DNA of 9,364 bases from an uncultured Bacteroidota bacterium (GCA_946479055.1 CAMLEX010000145.1:1-9364), one strand, 5' to 3'. Counted from the first letter of the stretch, positions 1-7,271 are shown. Notes: generated by a model from the letters alone, not told the origin. A program made the numbers and translations.

Positions 1-2161
1 TATTATAAAATGTTTGGTTGCCATTAAAATGTTGCAGATCGGGAATAGAAACACTTTTGCTATTCAAAAAACCACCTATGCCAACACGATACTTAAATTC
101 ACCACCCATTTTAAAGTTCATATTATCAGCCATGGAAAATTTCCATTTATCAAAGTCAACATCGGATCCAAAAATGGTTTTGATACCCTTGTTATATTCT
201 AAATCAAATATTGGCTTTTTAGAACCAAGCGGCATTTTCCCCCAAGGATATTCAATATAGCGTTGCCCGGGTTGCCATGTCAATGTGAAACCAACAACCA
301 ATGCCTGGTGTTTTTCAAAAGGCAGCTGAGCCAATTCGTATGGATGATTAGATAACAGAGAATCTTCCTTATTGAAGAAAGAATAGTCTGTGGTATTTTT
401 TAAAGGTATCCTGTCTTCATAGGTTGCATGAAAATTGATCCGGAAACCGCTTTCCAGTTTATTGTTATATTCGATTCTCCCAAACCAATTCTCATACAGT
501 TTCATATAATTTTTCTTACCCACCAAAGTATAAACAGCATTCGTCAGCGGATCTATTGGGTTGTCCTGGTTGAACTGAGAAAGACGTTTCCCTCCTGATA
601 GTTTTAGATACCGATTTCTATAGCCATACTTTTTAGGCTTGATTGTAAGGTCAGCATAGGAATTCAAATGTGAATTGCTGAAACCATATCTTGTATTCCA
701 GTCAAGCTGGTAATTGTATTTGCTTTTGACTTTTGAATAATTATAAGTCTGCTCTATATTCAATGATACTCCTTCCACCGTATTATATTCTGTCTGCGGT
801 AGCAATGGCTTGATCCGCCAGTTTAGTGTGGAACTTTTACCGTACCAGTTATGCGTTTGCCCTGACCAGAATATTCCTTTTACAGTAACCGGTTTTTGAT
901 TTTTACGCAGCGAATCCACATAAGCTTTTGAACGCATTGAATCTTTTAACAATCTCGAAACACTGTCCTTGAAAATAAAATTTATTTTCTCATCATTTTC
1001 CAATGCAACAGGACGAACAGCATTCCAGTAATTGGTATCTTTTTTATTAAAAGCTGTATCGTATTTCATTATCGTACGGCCAAAATGTTTTTTTTCAAAC
1101 CCCGGATTAATATCATAATCAGAATATACATTAACAAAATTCCCGGTCAAATAAAAACCAAATTGTTTTAATGAAAGGTAAAGTACCTGGTTCATTGTTT
1201 TCCAGATCTCAGGCTCAACAGCGGAATGTAACTGGGTAATCCGTAAAGTGTCGAGCAATTCAAGTTGATTTTCTTTTGTAGTTAAAAGATCGGTACTATA
1301 AATACGCCAATCGTTTTCTGTTATTTGTATCGTGCCGCTGAACAAGGGTTCATTCTTGCGTCGGGGAGTGACTTTAATGGTATTTATCATCACACCGTCT
1401 TCCATGAAACTGCCCTCATATTTATACCGGTAGTAATTCAAAGCGCCATCAGCAATAGGAGAAATAAAACCACGTGGATTCAGGTTATTATCAAAAACAG
1501 AAACATTGTTTTGATAAAAATTGATAAAGAAAGGAAAGCTCAGCCCATAACCACCACCACTTTCCCGTGAAGAGATAACCCGGAATTTAATGTTATTAGG
1601 TTTTGTAAAATCTACCTGCGTAACCGATTCTGATAAAAATAAAATGCCTTTACCCAATGAATCCAATCCATCATTAGCATTCCGCTCTATTTTTTTCCCG
1701 AATATTTTTTTTGGCATAGCACCGGAACGCATCAATCCTTTGATGTAAACACTTACCGAAAATGAATCAACCTGGTCATTATAAAAATTTCTTTTTTTAA
1801 TCGCATTACGGATAATTTCATAAGCGGGGTCTTCTCCTTTTTTAACGATCACTTCGCTTAATGTTAATTCTTGTATGGAAAGACTAAAATCAAGTATTTG
1901 TTCACTGGCTGTAACGGTGATTGTCTTTTCGGCTTTGGCGTAACCGACATATTGGGCAATCAGTGTGTACTGTCCTGGATTCAGATCCATCGAATACTTC
2001 CCCGAGCTATTTGTATTAGTTCCCTTTTTTGTTCCTTTAATACTTAAAGAAGCATAGGGCAAAGGATGCCCCTTGTCATCAGTGATGACCCCGGAAATTT
2101 TTCCCCCAAATGAAAATAAGGATGAAAATAGGAGAAGAACAGAGAGTAGAATTGGTTTCAT
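1..2161 (-). CDS. DUF5686 family outer-membrane protein with carboxypeptidase-regulatory-like N-terminus, 3' end outside window
   Basis: The frame is open from an ATG at 2161 to the left edge with no stop: 720 residues are visible and the C-terminus is missing. Residues 1-20 (MKPILLSVLLLFSSLFSFGG) form a secretion signal. Residues about 21-105 form a carboxypeptidase-regulatory-like beta-sandwich (GVITDDKGHPLPYASLSIKG, later GKYSMDLNPGQYTLIAQYVGYAK), the usual N-terminal domain of Bacteroidota surface proteins. From about residue 107 the sequence follows the DUF5686 pattern, with YYRYKYEG and FMEDGVMINTIKVTPRR near 242-267 and WRIYSTDL near 285. After about residue 440, alternating polar and aromatic segments suggest an outer-membrane beta-barrel; FNGNQTF near 712 lies close to the usual C-terminal portion. 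Family members are commonly somewhat over 800 residues, so roughly 100 are probably missing. The function of the family is unknown. It is last in the minus-strand run, 153 bases after the small membrane protein gene. Confidence 0.88.
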   Translation of the reverse strand, partial: MKPILLSVLLLFSSLFSFGGKISGVITDDKGHPLPYASLSIKGTKKGTNTNSSGKYSMDLNPGQYTLIAQYVGYAKAEKTITVTASEQILDFSLSIQELTLSEVIVKKGEDPAYEIIRNAIKKRNFYNDQVDSFSVSVYIKGLMRSGAMPKKIFGKKIERNANDGLDSLGKGILFLSESVTQVDFTKPNNIKFRVISSRESGGGYGLSFPFFINFYQNNVSVFDNNLNPRGFISPIADGALNYYRYKYEGSFMEDGVMINTIKVTPRRKNEPLFSGTIQITENDWRIYSTDLLTTKENQLELLDTLRITQLHSAVEPEIWKTMNQVLYLSLKQFGFYLTGNFVNVYSDYDINPGFEKKHFGRTIMKYDTAFNKKDTNYWNAVRPVALENDEKINFIFKDSVSRLLKDSMRSKAYVDSLRKNQKPVTVKGIFWSGQTHNWYGKSSTLNWRIKPLLPQTEYNTVEGVSLNIEQTYNYSKVKSKYNYQLDWNTRYGFSNSHLNSYADLTIKPKKYGYRNRYLKLSGGKRLSQFNQDNPIDPLTNAVYTLVGKKNYMKLYENWFGRIEYNNKLESGFRINFHATYEDRIPLKNTTDYSFFNKEDSLLSNHPYELAQLPFEKHQALVVGFTLTWQPGQRYIEYPWGKMPLGSKKPIFDLEYNKGIKTIFGSDVDFDKWKFSMADNMNFKMGGEFKYRVGIGGFLNSKSVSIPDLQHFNGNQTFYN

Positions 2162-2207
2162 ATAAAAAATAATGAAACGAAAATACTCCTGTGGATGTTA
2201 CAGAAAA

Positions 2208-2234
2208 GTGAATTGTGAGTAGTGAATGGCGAAT
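2208..2234. repeat. short-word repeat tract (GTGAAT-type)
   Basis: The intergenic tract reiterates GTGAAT-like words: GTGAAT, GTGAGT, AGTGAAT and GGCGAAT follow one another with slight degeneration. It lies upstream of the DUF5686 start codon, in the gap that also holds the heptad array at 2288. Similar short-word tracts of different sequence occur in other gaps of this window. It is short enough that chance contributes. Confidence 0.4.
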
Positions 2235-2287
2235 TTCAGTTTTCTCCTTCACTATTGCTTTCTCAATTATTTATTATCCGCCCCGGT

Positions 2288-2322
2288 CAACTGCCAACTG
2301 TCATCTGCCAACTTCTAACTTT
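2288..2322. repeat. degenerate heptanucleotide tandem array
   Basis: Five consecutive 7-base units can be read on the plus strand: CAACTGC, CAACTGT, CATCTGC, CAACTTC, TAACTTT. Adjacent units differ at one to three positions. On the minus strand the array starts at the last codons of the small membrane protein gene; its TAG stop (2317-2315) lies inside the array, which then runs about 27 bases downstream. There is no stem-loop, so it is not an ordinary terminator. Confidence 0.65.
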
Positions 2323-2662
2323 TATTGCTTCTTAAAAAACTTCCGCTCATAGCCGCAAAGCCTGCTACCAAACCGCCTACAGCACCTGTGATAAGAATGA
2401 GCAAAAAAGCATTATTGCCAATCCCCAGCAACTCTCCTATCCTTGCTGAAAGAATACTTTCATTTCCGCTGTCAATCCAAAAAGCAAGGCCACTCCACAA
2501 TAAAAGTAATCCTGCAAATGCAGCTAAAAAAGCCATCCCTGCGTTTTGATAAACTATTAAAGCCACAACAAACGCAGCTATTGCAATTCCCCACCAGGGT
2601 AAATATAAACCGGCAATAAACGACAGCAATGCAGTTAGTATCAGTGCAGCTAAAAATTTCAT
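2315..2662 (-). CDS. small integral membrane protein, four predicted helices, unnamed family
   Basis: This 115-residue protein starts MKFLAALILTALLSFIAG and is almost entirely hydrophobic. Roughly four membrane segments are visible: about 2-20, 23-41, 43-63 and 85-107. Small glycine-rich turns (GLYLPWWG, GAVGGLVAG) and a short polar stretch (WIDSGNESILSARIGELLG, about 64-82) separate them. The frame extends upstream to an ATG at 2731, adding 23 residues (MLDTRCWMLGYW...). That extension is translated from a heptad repeat array and is not membrane-like, so I chose the internal ATG at 2662. The gene lies 69 bases downstream of the penicillin acylase gene on the same strand and could share its transcript. 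Similar small hydrophobic proteins are common in Bacteroidota, but I know of no assigned function. A role in assembly of its envelope neighbours would be speculation. Confidence 0.8.
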   Translation of the reverse strand: MKFLAALILTALLSFIAGLYLPWWGIAIAAFVVALIVYQNAGMAFLAAFAGLLLLWSGLAFWIDSGNESILSARIGELLGIGNNAFLLILITGAVGGLVAGFAAMSGSFLRSNKS

Positions 2663-2695
2663 ATAACTAATTAAATCTTTAATAATGATGTTCAA

Positions 2696-2738
2696 CCAGT
2701 ATCCCAGCATCCAGCATCTAGTATCCAACATCTAATTC
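2696..2738. repeat. degenerate heptanucleotide tandem array at acylase stop codon
   Basis: On the plus strand the units are CCAGTAT, one extra C, CCAGCAT, CCAGCAT, CTAGTAT, CCAACAT and CTAATTC, giving a clear 7-base period with one single-base slip. The TAG stop of the penicillin acylase gene (2734-2732) lies in the last unit, so on the transcribed strand the array begins exactly at the stop codon and runs about 36 bases downstream. It supplies the false N-terminal extension of the next reading frame. Confidence 0.75.
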
Positions 2739-5173
2739 CCAAACTTCATTGTCCATTTTACTTTTTCATCAATAGCATCAGACTTTTTCATCACCCACAA
2801 CGGATAATATTCTCCTTTAGCCCATGTATCTACAAAATTATCATAATACTTACTACCGGGATTACCGCTTTGTCCGGCCGGATAAACACCATAGGCCTCT
2901 GTAACTGTAGAAAGATGCACTATCATTCGCCAGCTTGGTCCGTGATTATGTGTCATGGCATTAATGATATTCCCGCTACCACCCATGTTCAAACCGGTTT
3001 TGGCAAATGGCATTACCGCTTCTTTTAATAAATGATAGATGGTTGGATTTTTAAATTTGGCCCATTCCAGTTTTCCTTCTTTTTCGTTTACTGAAAGGTT
3101 GACGGATGCTTCATTTAATGCAGTAGTTACAAGATCATAAAGTGTTTCTGTCTCCGACGTATTGCTATTGTCAATAAATTTTAAAGAAGTGGAATCTTTT
3201 TTCAATAATTCCATAGTCGTTTGCTCATCAGGAAAGGTAGATGCAGGATTGCTTCGGGTAATATCATCTGTCCAGATTGCCGATTCAAGACTATCCCACC
3301 AGCATTGATATATGGTTTGTCCTTTTGAAACCGGATCAGCTTCAAGGTTCCAGTTCTTCACTATATCAAGATATCTTTTCGCATCAGCATTCAGTTTATC
3401 TTCCTGTACATAATTCAGTAAGATAGATCTGGCATCTCCTGCCATCACATTAAAATAATTGTTCTGTAATTTTTTCATGTCATCCGGAGTGATGGCTGAC
3501 ATGGGTGATAAAAAATGTTCGATAGCGATTCCTCTTGGAGTTATGTAACTCCCGGGAATGAAATAAGGATAAGTAGAATCCACTGCTCTTTGGTTAGCAC
3601 TTTCCAAAAACCCTTTTTCCGGATTTTTAGCATGCGGGTTTTCAGTTTGTGGAATAAACCCCTGCCAGCTATAATCAGGATCGTCGCCCGGCATTATGTA
3701 AAGCCCCTGTCCATTCCATCTTGCAGGAAATTTTCCCTGTTGCCAGATAGCTATATCCCCTTCTTTGGAAGCAAACACAAAATTCTGACCAGGGCAATCA
3801 AATGATTTGATAGCTTCTGTATAATCATAATAATTTTTTGCACGGTTCAATTTATAAAAAGTATAGCCCTCATTGCTTGGATCGTGAGCTATCCAGCGGA
3901 CTGCAAGATTTTGTTCATCAGTATTTGCGTTAGGAAAACTTTCATCAAACATTACAGGACCATAAATAGTAAATGCTACGGTATCATAAACCGTCGCTCC
4001 GCCTTTCACTTTTATTTCTTCCAATCTGATTTGTGTTGGCTCCCATTTTCCATTATACCAATATTCTTTCTTCGATTCATCTTTGAATTTTATGGAATAA
4101 AAATCTTTTACATCCCTTTCTGCATTGGTAACTCCCCAGGCAATGCTATCATTGAATCCAATAATTACGAAGGGGCTTCCCGGTAGTGAAACACCATAGG
4201 TATTACTCGTAGGCGTTGTCAGTTGCTGTTCAAACCAAATAGATGGTAATGATAAATCGAGGTGAGGATCATTGGCCAGAATGGGGAAGCCGCTTTGTGT
4301 TTTATTTCCTGACACTACCCAATTATTGCTGCCATTATTTTTATCGGGTTTTGAAATTTCTTTAGCGTCGGTTGTTTCTTTTTTACCAAAATAGAGTGAA
4401 TCAGCAGATAAAGGTTTTTGCGGAACAATCGCCGGTGGATCAAATAAAGTTCCTTTGGGAATAATAGGCGCCAGCGAATCAGGCACCTGCGGGTAAATCA
4501 TATCAAACTCCTCCAGGGTAAATATTGATTTTGCATTCGTTGCGGTAAGATCGTCTTCTGTACCTGAACTCAACATCTTCGCCATCATTTTTAACAACAA
4601 TGCTGTTCTGAGATTGGTCCACTCTTCCGGTTTAAAATCAAGAAGCTTGTATTCTATCGGTATTTCACTTTCCTTAAGAGAATGTATGTATGCATTAACA
4701 CCTTTTGTGTACGCAGAAAAAATAGCCCATGAAACCGGATCCTTTTGCATTTCTTTCAAAGCATTTTCCGCTGCAAACCTCATCCCCAGCCTTCTTTGCT
4801 CTTTATCATAATTCACAGCCCTGGCTCCGGCGATTTCACTTGCTCTTCCTTCGGCGGCTTTTGTTTGCAGGTCCATCTGGAACAACCGGAATTTGGCATG
4901 AACAAAGCCCTGGACAAAATAAAGATCTTCCTCATTCTCGGCAAAAATGTGTGGCACCATGCGTTCATCAAAATAAACTTCTGCTTTACCTTTCAGATCG
5001 GGAAATTTTAAATCAGCTGAAAAATCATGATCGGTAGCTTCGGCATTTTGCCAAAACCCATGCTGGGGACTTAAAAACTTTCCCATTGGAGGCACAGAGC
5101 CCCATTTTGTATTTAAAGCAAAAACAAGTCCTGCTGTTACAACAGTTGAAATAACAAAAGGGATAATCCTCAT
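2732..5173 (-). CDS. penicillin acylase family protein (Ntn hydrolase, exported)
   Basis: This 813-residue precursor belongs to the penicillin/acyl-homoserine-lactone/aculeacin acylase family, periplasmic amidases that mature by self-cleavage. An N-terminal hydrophobic segment (about 4-20) serves as signal or anchor. The alpha-chain region includes VYFDERMVPHIFAENEEDLYFVQGFVHA (about 66-93) and FQMDLQTKAAEGRASEI, the classic family start. The cleavage site is G281-S282-N283-N284-W285; Ser282 would become the N-terminal nucleophile of the beta chain (codon 4330-4328), preceded by a Lys/Asp/Asn-rich linker. ILANDPHLDLSLPSIWFE follows as expected. QNFVFAS near 463-469 probably carries the oxyanion-hole Asn, and SGNPGSKYYDNFVDTW with GEYYPL near the C-terminus is also typical. 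The frame extends to a TTG at 5179, but ATG 5173 is the better start. The substrate (beta-lactam, N-acyl-homoserine lactone or another amide) cannot be read from the sequence. All core motifs look intact. Confidence 0.94.
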   Translation of the reverse strand: MRIIPFVISTVVTAGLVFALNTKWGSVPPMGKFLSPQHGFWQNAEATDHDFSADLKFPDLKGKAEVYFDERMVPHIFAENEEDLYFVQGFVHAKFRLFQMDLQTKAAEGRASEIAGARAVNYDKEQRRLGMRFAAENALKEMQKDPVSWAIFSAYTKGVNAYIHSLKESEIPIEYKLLDFKPEEWTNLRTALLLKMMAKMLSSGTEDDLTATNAKSIFTLEEFDMIYPQVPDSLAPIIPKGTLFDPPAIVPQKPLSADSLYFGKKETTDAKEISKPDKNNGSNNWVVSGNKTQSGFPILANDPHLDLSLPSIWFEQQLTTPTSNTYGVSLPGSPFVIIGFNDSIAWGVTNAERDVKDFYSIKFKDESKKEYWYNGKWEPTQIRLEEIKVKGGATVYDTVAFTIYGPVMFDESFPNANTDEQNLAVRWIAHDPSNEGYTFYKLNRAKNYYDYTEAIKSFDCPGQNFVFASKEGDIAIWQQGKFPARWNGQGLYIMPGDDPDYSWQGFIPQTENPHAKNPEKGFLESANQRAVDSTYPYFIPGSYITPRGIAIEHFLSPMSAITPDDMKKLQNNYFNVMAGDARSILLNYVQEDKLNADAKRYLDIVKNWNLEADPVSKGQTIYQCWWDSLESAIWTDDITRSNPASTFPDEQTTMELLKKDSTSLKFIDNSNTSETETLYDLVTTALNEASVNLSVNEKEGKLEWAKFKNPTIYHLLKEAVMPFAKTGLNMGGSGNIINAMTHNHGPSWRMIVHLSTVTEAYGVYPAGQSGNPGSKYYDNFVDTWAKGEYYPLWVMKKSDAIDEKVKWTMKFGN

Positions 5174-5216
5174 AAGCAATCAAATATTTGGAAAGATAGA
5201 AAAGTCTGGGAGAAAA

Positions 5217-5246
5217 GTTTTGAGTTTTTGAGTTTTAAAGTTGGAG
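5217..5246. repeat. short-word repeat tract, 7-8 base period
   Basis: Units GTTTTGA, GTTTTTGA, GTTTTAAA and GTTGGAG follow one another with a 7-8 base period. The tract lies between the stop of the phytase-like gene and the start of the acylase gene, about 40 bases upstream of that start. Its word differs from those of the other repeat tracts in the window. The rest of this gap shows no terminator hairpin. Confidence 0.5.
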
Positions 5247-5285
5247 CGGCCAGATAATGATCAATTGGCTATTCATTCTAAGGTT

Positions 5286-6440
5286 TCATGGCATCACTTC
5301 AAACAAAAAGAACTGTGTTTTTTCTTTTGCATTAAAATTATTGTCAGTCACAAAAATCAGGCTGCGATTTCCGGTGGAAAGTTTAGGGCCAAAAGTTACT
5401 CCTTCGACATTGAATACATCCTGCTTCAATTCCTTATTCATATCCAGTAAAAATTTTTTTGTGATTGTTTTTTTCGCCGGTTGCATTTTTAATGAACTTA
5501 TAGCTGAAATATCTTCCGCTCCTGCTGCATCAGCTAAATACACTTTTATATCTGTTGGGACTCTGCCGGTAGAGTAAGCCCTTTCAATAACAATAAATTT
5601 TTCATTGCCGAGATACAAAATATCTGACACTCCATTAATTTTAAATGCCCCGACCGGATTTGCAGGATAAGGGATTGCCCCTATCTCATAAGCGTATTGT
5701 GCCACCTGTTGTTTGCTTGTCATGTCAAATTTCAGAAACCGGACCCAGGAAGTGGAGTCGCCTGTGCCAGCTTTTAAAGCATCTTCATGTAAAGCTTCTT
5801 CTACGCTTATATACAATGAACGATAATCATCTGCAAAATCCAGACCTTCAAACACACTGTTATGTCTTGGACCTTTTTCTGCCGGTTGTATATGCATATT
5901 AACGGGTAATGCGAAACTGTCTATATATTGGCCGTTTCTATTCATTATAACAATACCAGGATCCTGCAATTCCTGTTTTTTATCCTTGATTATCCTTTGT
6001 CCTTCGCTGGTGCGGATCAAAATATCCTGTAAAGGATCATAACGCATGGCTTCCAGGTCAGCTGAACGAATCCGATCTTTTGTTATATCAGGATAAGGTT
6101 TTCCCAGTGGATCCAATATGGTTGTAACATCGGTGAATACAACGCTATCTATTCCTTTATCACTGATCAAAATGTTTGCGGTATAAAATCTTGCAGAGCT
6201 TTTTGCAGAGGGATCATCGCAGATCATATAATATACATCTCTCGCCTTATCATAGTCAATACCGGACAATCCACCCACTGTCGTTTCTTTAAACTGCACG
6301 TAGTTTGGAACAATATATTCATCGATATATTTCAAACTGCTGATACCATAACTTGTTTTACTCCTGATTTTTTTAGAAGATGAACAACTATAAATAAGAA
6401 ACAGGCTAATTAAAGAAATAAAAAAATAGTTTGTCCGCAT
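5286..6440 (-). CDS. esterase-like activity of phytase family lipoprotein
   Basis: This 384-residue protein is very probably an outer-envelope lipoprotein. The signal MRTNYFFISLISLFLIYSC ends at Cys19 and is followed by SSSKK. The body matches the phytase-like esterase family (PF13449 type), a six-bladed propeller-like fold: TTVGGLSGIDYDKARDVYYMICDD (53-76), RSADLEAMRYDP (125-136), NSVFEGLDFADDYRSLYISVEE (194-215), NGVSDILYLGNEKFIVIER (269-287) and FNVEGVTFGPKLSTGNRSLIFVTDNNF (343-369). Repeated acidic EGL/EGV/DLEAM motifs at equivalent blade positions are characteristic and may bind metal or substrate. Family proteins are often annotated as phytases or phosphodiesterases with little experimental support, so the substrate is uncertain. 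Start ATG 6440 fits the signal peptide exactly. The gene is divergent from the AlkD-like gene and precedes the acylase gene by 112 bases. A dyad overlaps its start codon. Confidence 0.9.
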   Translation of the reverse strand: MRTNYFFISLISLFLIYSCSSSKKIRSKTSYGISSLKYIDEYIVPNYVQFKETTVGGLSGIDYDKARDVYYMICDDPSAKSSARFYTANILISDKGIDSVVFTDVTTILDPLGKPYPDITKDRIRSADLEAMRYDPLQDILIRTSEGQRIIKDKKQELQDPGIVIMNRNGQYIDSFALPVNMHIQPAEKGPRHNSVFEGLDFADDYRSLYISVEEALHEDALKAGTGDSTSWVRFLKFDMTSKQQVAQYAYEIGAIPYPANPVGAFKINGVSDILYLGNEKFIVIERAYSTGRVPTDIKVYLADAAGAEDISAISSLKMQPAKKTITKKFLLDMNKELKQDVFNVEGVTFGPKLSTGNRSLIFVTDNNFNAKEKTQFFLFEVMP

Positions 6441-6461
6441 TGAAACAAATTTGCGGACAAA
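6430..6461. promoter_or_regulatory. perfect 10-base inverted repeat across start codon (operator or 5' hairpin)
   Basis: The arms TTTGTCCGCA-type 6430-6439 and 6452-6461 are perfect reverse complements, separated by 12 bases (6440-6451). The start codon of the phytase-like lipoprotein gene (6440-6438) straddles the edge of one arm. The other arm overlaps a TAGTTTTG promoter element. This geometry suits a repressor operator. If transcription starts further upstream, an RNA hairpin could block translation initiation. Confidence 0.55.
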
Positions 6462-6465
6462 ACTA
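6458..6465 (-). promoter_or_regulatory. candidate -7 promoter element TAGTTTTG
   Basis: Read on the minus strand, 6465-6458 is TAGTTTTG, an exact match to the Bacteroidota primary sigma factor -7 consensus TAnnTTTG. It would start transcription near 6452, giving a leader of only about 12 bases before ATG 6440. I found no convincing TTG -33 element at the expected distance, which lowers confidence. Confidence 0.4.
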
Positions 6466-6553
6466 CGGTGTAAGCGCCTTTTTTATGCTATTACCTGCAA
6501 ATCATCAATGAATTATTAATTTCATGGTATACCTTTAAAACCGCATTTACTGT

Positions 6554-7123
6554 ATGTCAAAAGAACTTAAAGACATTCAAAAAATATTAACAGCCAATAG
6601 TAGTCCTGAAGCGAAAGCTTCCCACCAAAAATTTGTTCCGGGAAAAGAAAAGATATACGGCGTAAGGATGCCTTTTATTAATGAGTTGGCATCACAATAT
6701 AAAAGCAGCGGCTTTGAGCTTATAGAAGAATTGTGGAAAGCCGGAGCATTGGAAGAAAAAGTACTGGCAGTAAAAATATTAGGTAAGATCGCCAAAAAAG
6801 ACCCGCAACGTTCATTAAAGCTGGTAGAACTTTTTGCAAAAAATATCGGGAACTGGGCCGTATGTGATGCTATAGGCATGCAGGGATTAAAACCTATTCT
6901 AAAAACACACCAGGAGGAAATATTTGCCCTGGCAAAAAAATACAACCAGTCAACTGATTTCTGGCAAAGGCGTCTATCATTAGTTTTGGTAGAATGGTAT
7001 ACCCGGATAATAGAGCTGCATCCTGAAATAATAAAACTGGTGAAAGCGCTGGAAAATGATGAAGAATATTATGTAAAAAAGGCCGTTGTATGGATCAACA
7101 AAAATTTTGAAAAAGGAAAATAG
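6554..7123 (+). CDS. AlkD-like DNA alkylation repair protein (short form)
   Basis: This 189-residue protein is built of alpha-helical HEAT-like repeats, as in the AlkC/AlkD DNA glycosylases that excise positively charged alkylated bases such as N3-methyladenine and N7-methylguanine. Recognisable segments are KIYGVRMPFINELASQY (33-49, the usual N-terminal motif), LEEKVLAVKILGKIAKK (66-82), NWAVCDAIG (100-108), DFWQRRLSLVLVEWY (135-149) and YYVKKAVVWINK (172-183). Trp101 and Asp105 match the positions of the essential Trp109 and Asp113 of Bacillus cereus AlkD; Arg139 or Arg140 is the counterpart of Arg148. All three key residues appear present. It is clearly shorter than the roughly 237 residues of AlkD, lacking the last C-terminal helices, but its stop follows the final conserved helix cleanly. 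A TACCTTTA sequence at 6530-6537 is a weak promoter candidate. It probably stands alone as a transcription unit. Confidence 0.9.
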   Translation: MSKELKDIQKILTANSSPEAKASHQKFVPGKEKIYGVRMPFINELASQYKSSGFELIEELWKAGALEEKVLAVKILGKIAKKDPQRSLKLVELFAKNIGNWAVCDAIGMQGLKPILKTHQEEIFALAKKYNQSTDFWQRRLSLVLVEWYTRIIELHPEIIKLVKALENDEEYYVKKAVVWINKNFEKGK

Positions 7124-7231
7124 GAATCTATAAAAATTATCAGGCTTTCCGATAGCTATAGAAAATTGCAGTTATGCTATGTAGTAATTTGTCATAAAAT
7201 ATCGGCTATATTCTGCAATCCGGTCAGGAGA

Positions 7232-7271
7232 TATAAAAACTAAAAATCCTCCCTGCCAGAGCAAGGAGGAT
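7232..7271 (-). terminator. intrinsic terminator of the minus-strand lipoprotein gene
   Basis: The hairpin arms are 7265-7271 (GGAGGAT) and 7246-7252 (ATCCTCC). After one C/A mismatch a further three pairs form (TGC 7254-7256 with GCA 7261-7263), with loop CAGA. Read on the minus strand the stem is followed directly by TTTTTAGTTTTTATA, the U-tract of a rho-independent terminator. It starts 28 bases after the stop codon of the 8181-7300 gene. No T-tract follows on the plus strand, so it is not a good terminator for the AlkD-like gene. Confidence 0.8.

Noticed and set aside
2178..2185. TATTTTCG on the minus strand as a -7 element for the DUF5686 gene.
   Set aside because: It departs from TAnnTTTG by one base, has no TTG -33 partner at proper spacing, and such matches are frequent in AT-rich DNA.
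2220..2261. TAGTGAA and TTCACTA as a possible terminator stem between the small membrane protein and DUF5686 genes.
   Set aside because: The stem is 7 AT-rich pairs with a loop of over 20 bases and no U-tract. One arm is part of the GTGAAT short-word tract.
3515..5037. Several plus-strand open frames of 65-102 codons opposite the acylase gene.
   Set aside because: They lie antisense inside a well-supported coding sequence, have no recognisable domains and show compositions expected of shadow frames.
2315..6440. The run of four same-strand envelope genes as a novel dedicated system.
   Set aside because: The gaps of 69 to 153 bases contain repeats, no shared motif links the proteins, and each family is common on its own in Bacteroidota. 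Co-function is not supported by this window alone.
7149..7219. Pairs of short complementary words (CCGATA/TATCGG and ATTGCAG/CTGCAAT) after the AlkD-like gene, suggesting a structured RNA or terminator.
   Set aside because: The two pairings cross each other and each is only 6-7 bases in AT-rich DNA. No T-tract follows, so a chance origin is adequate.
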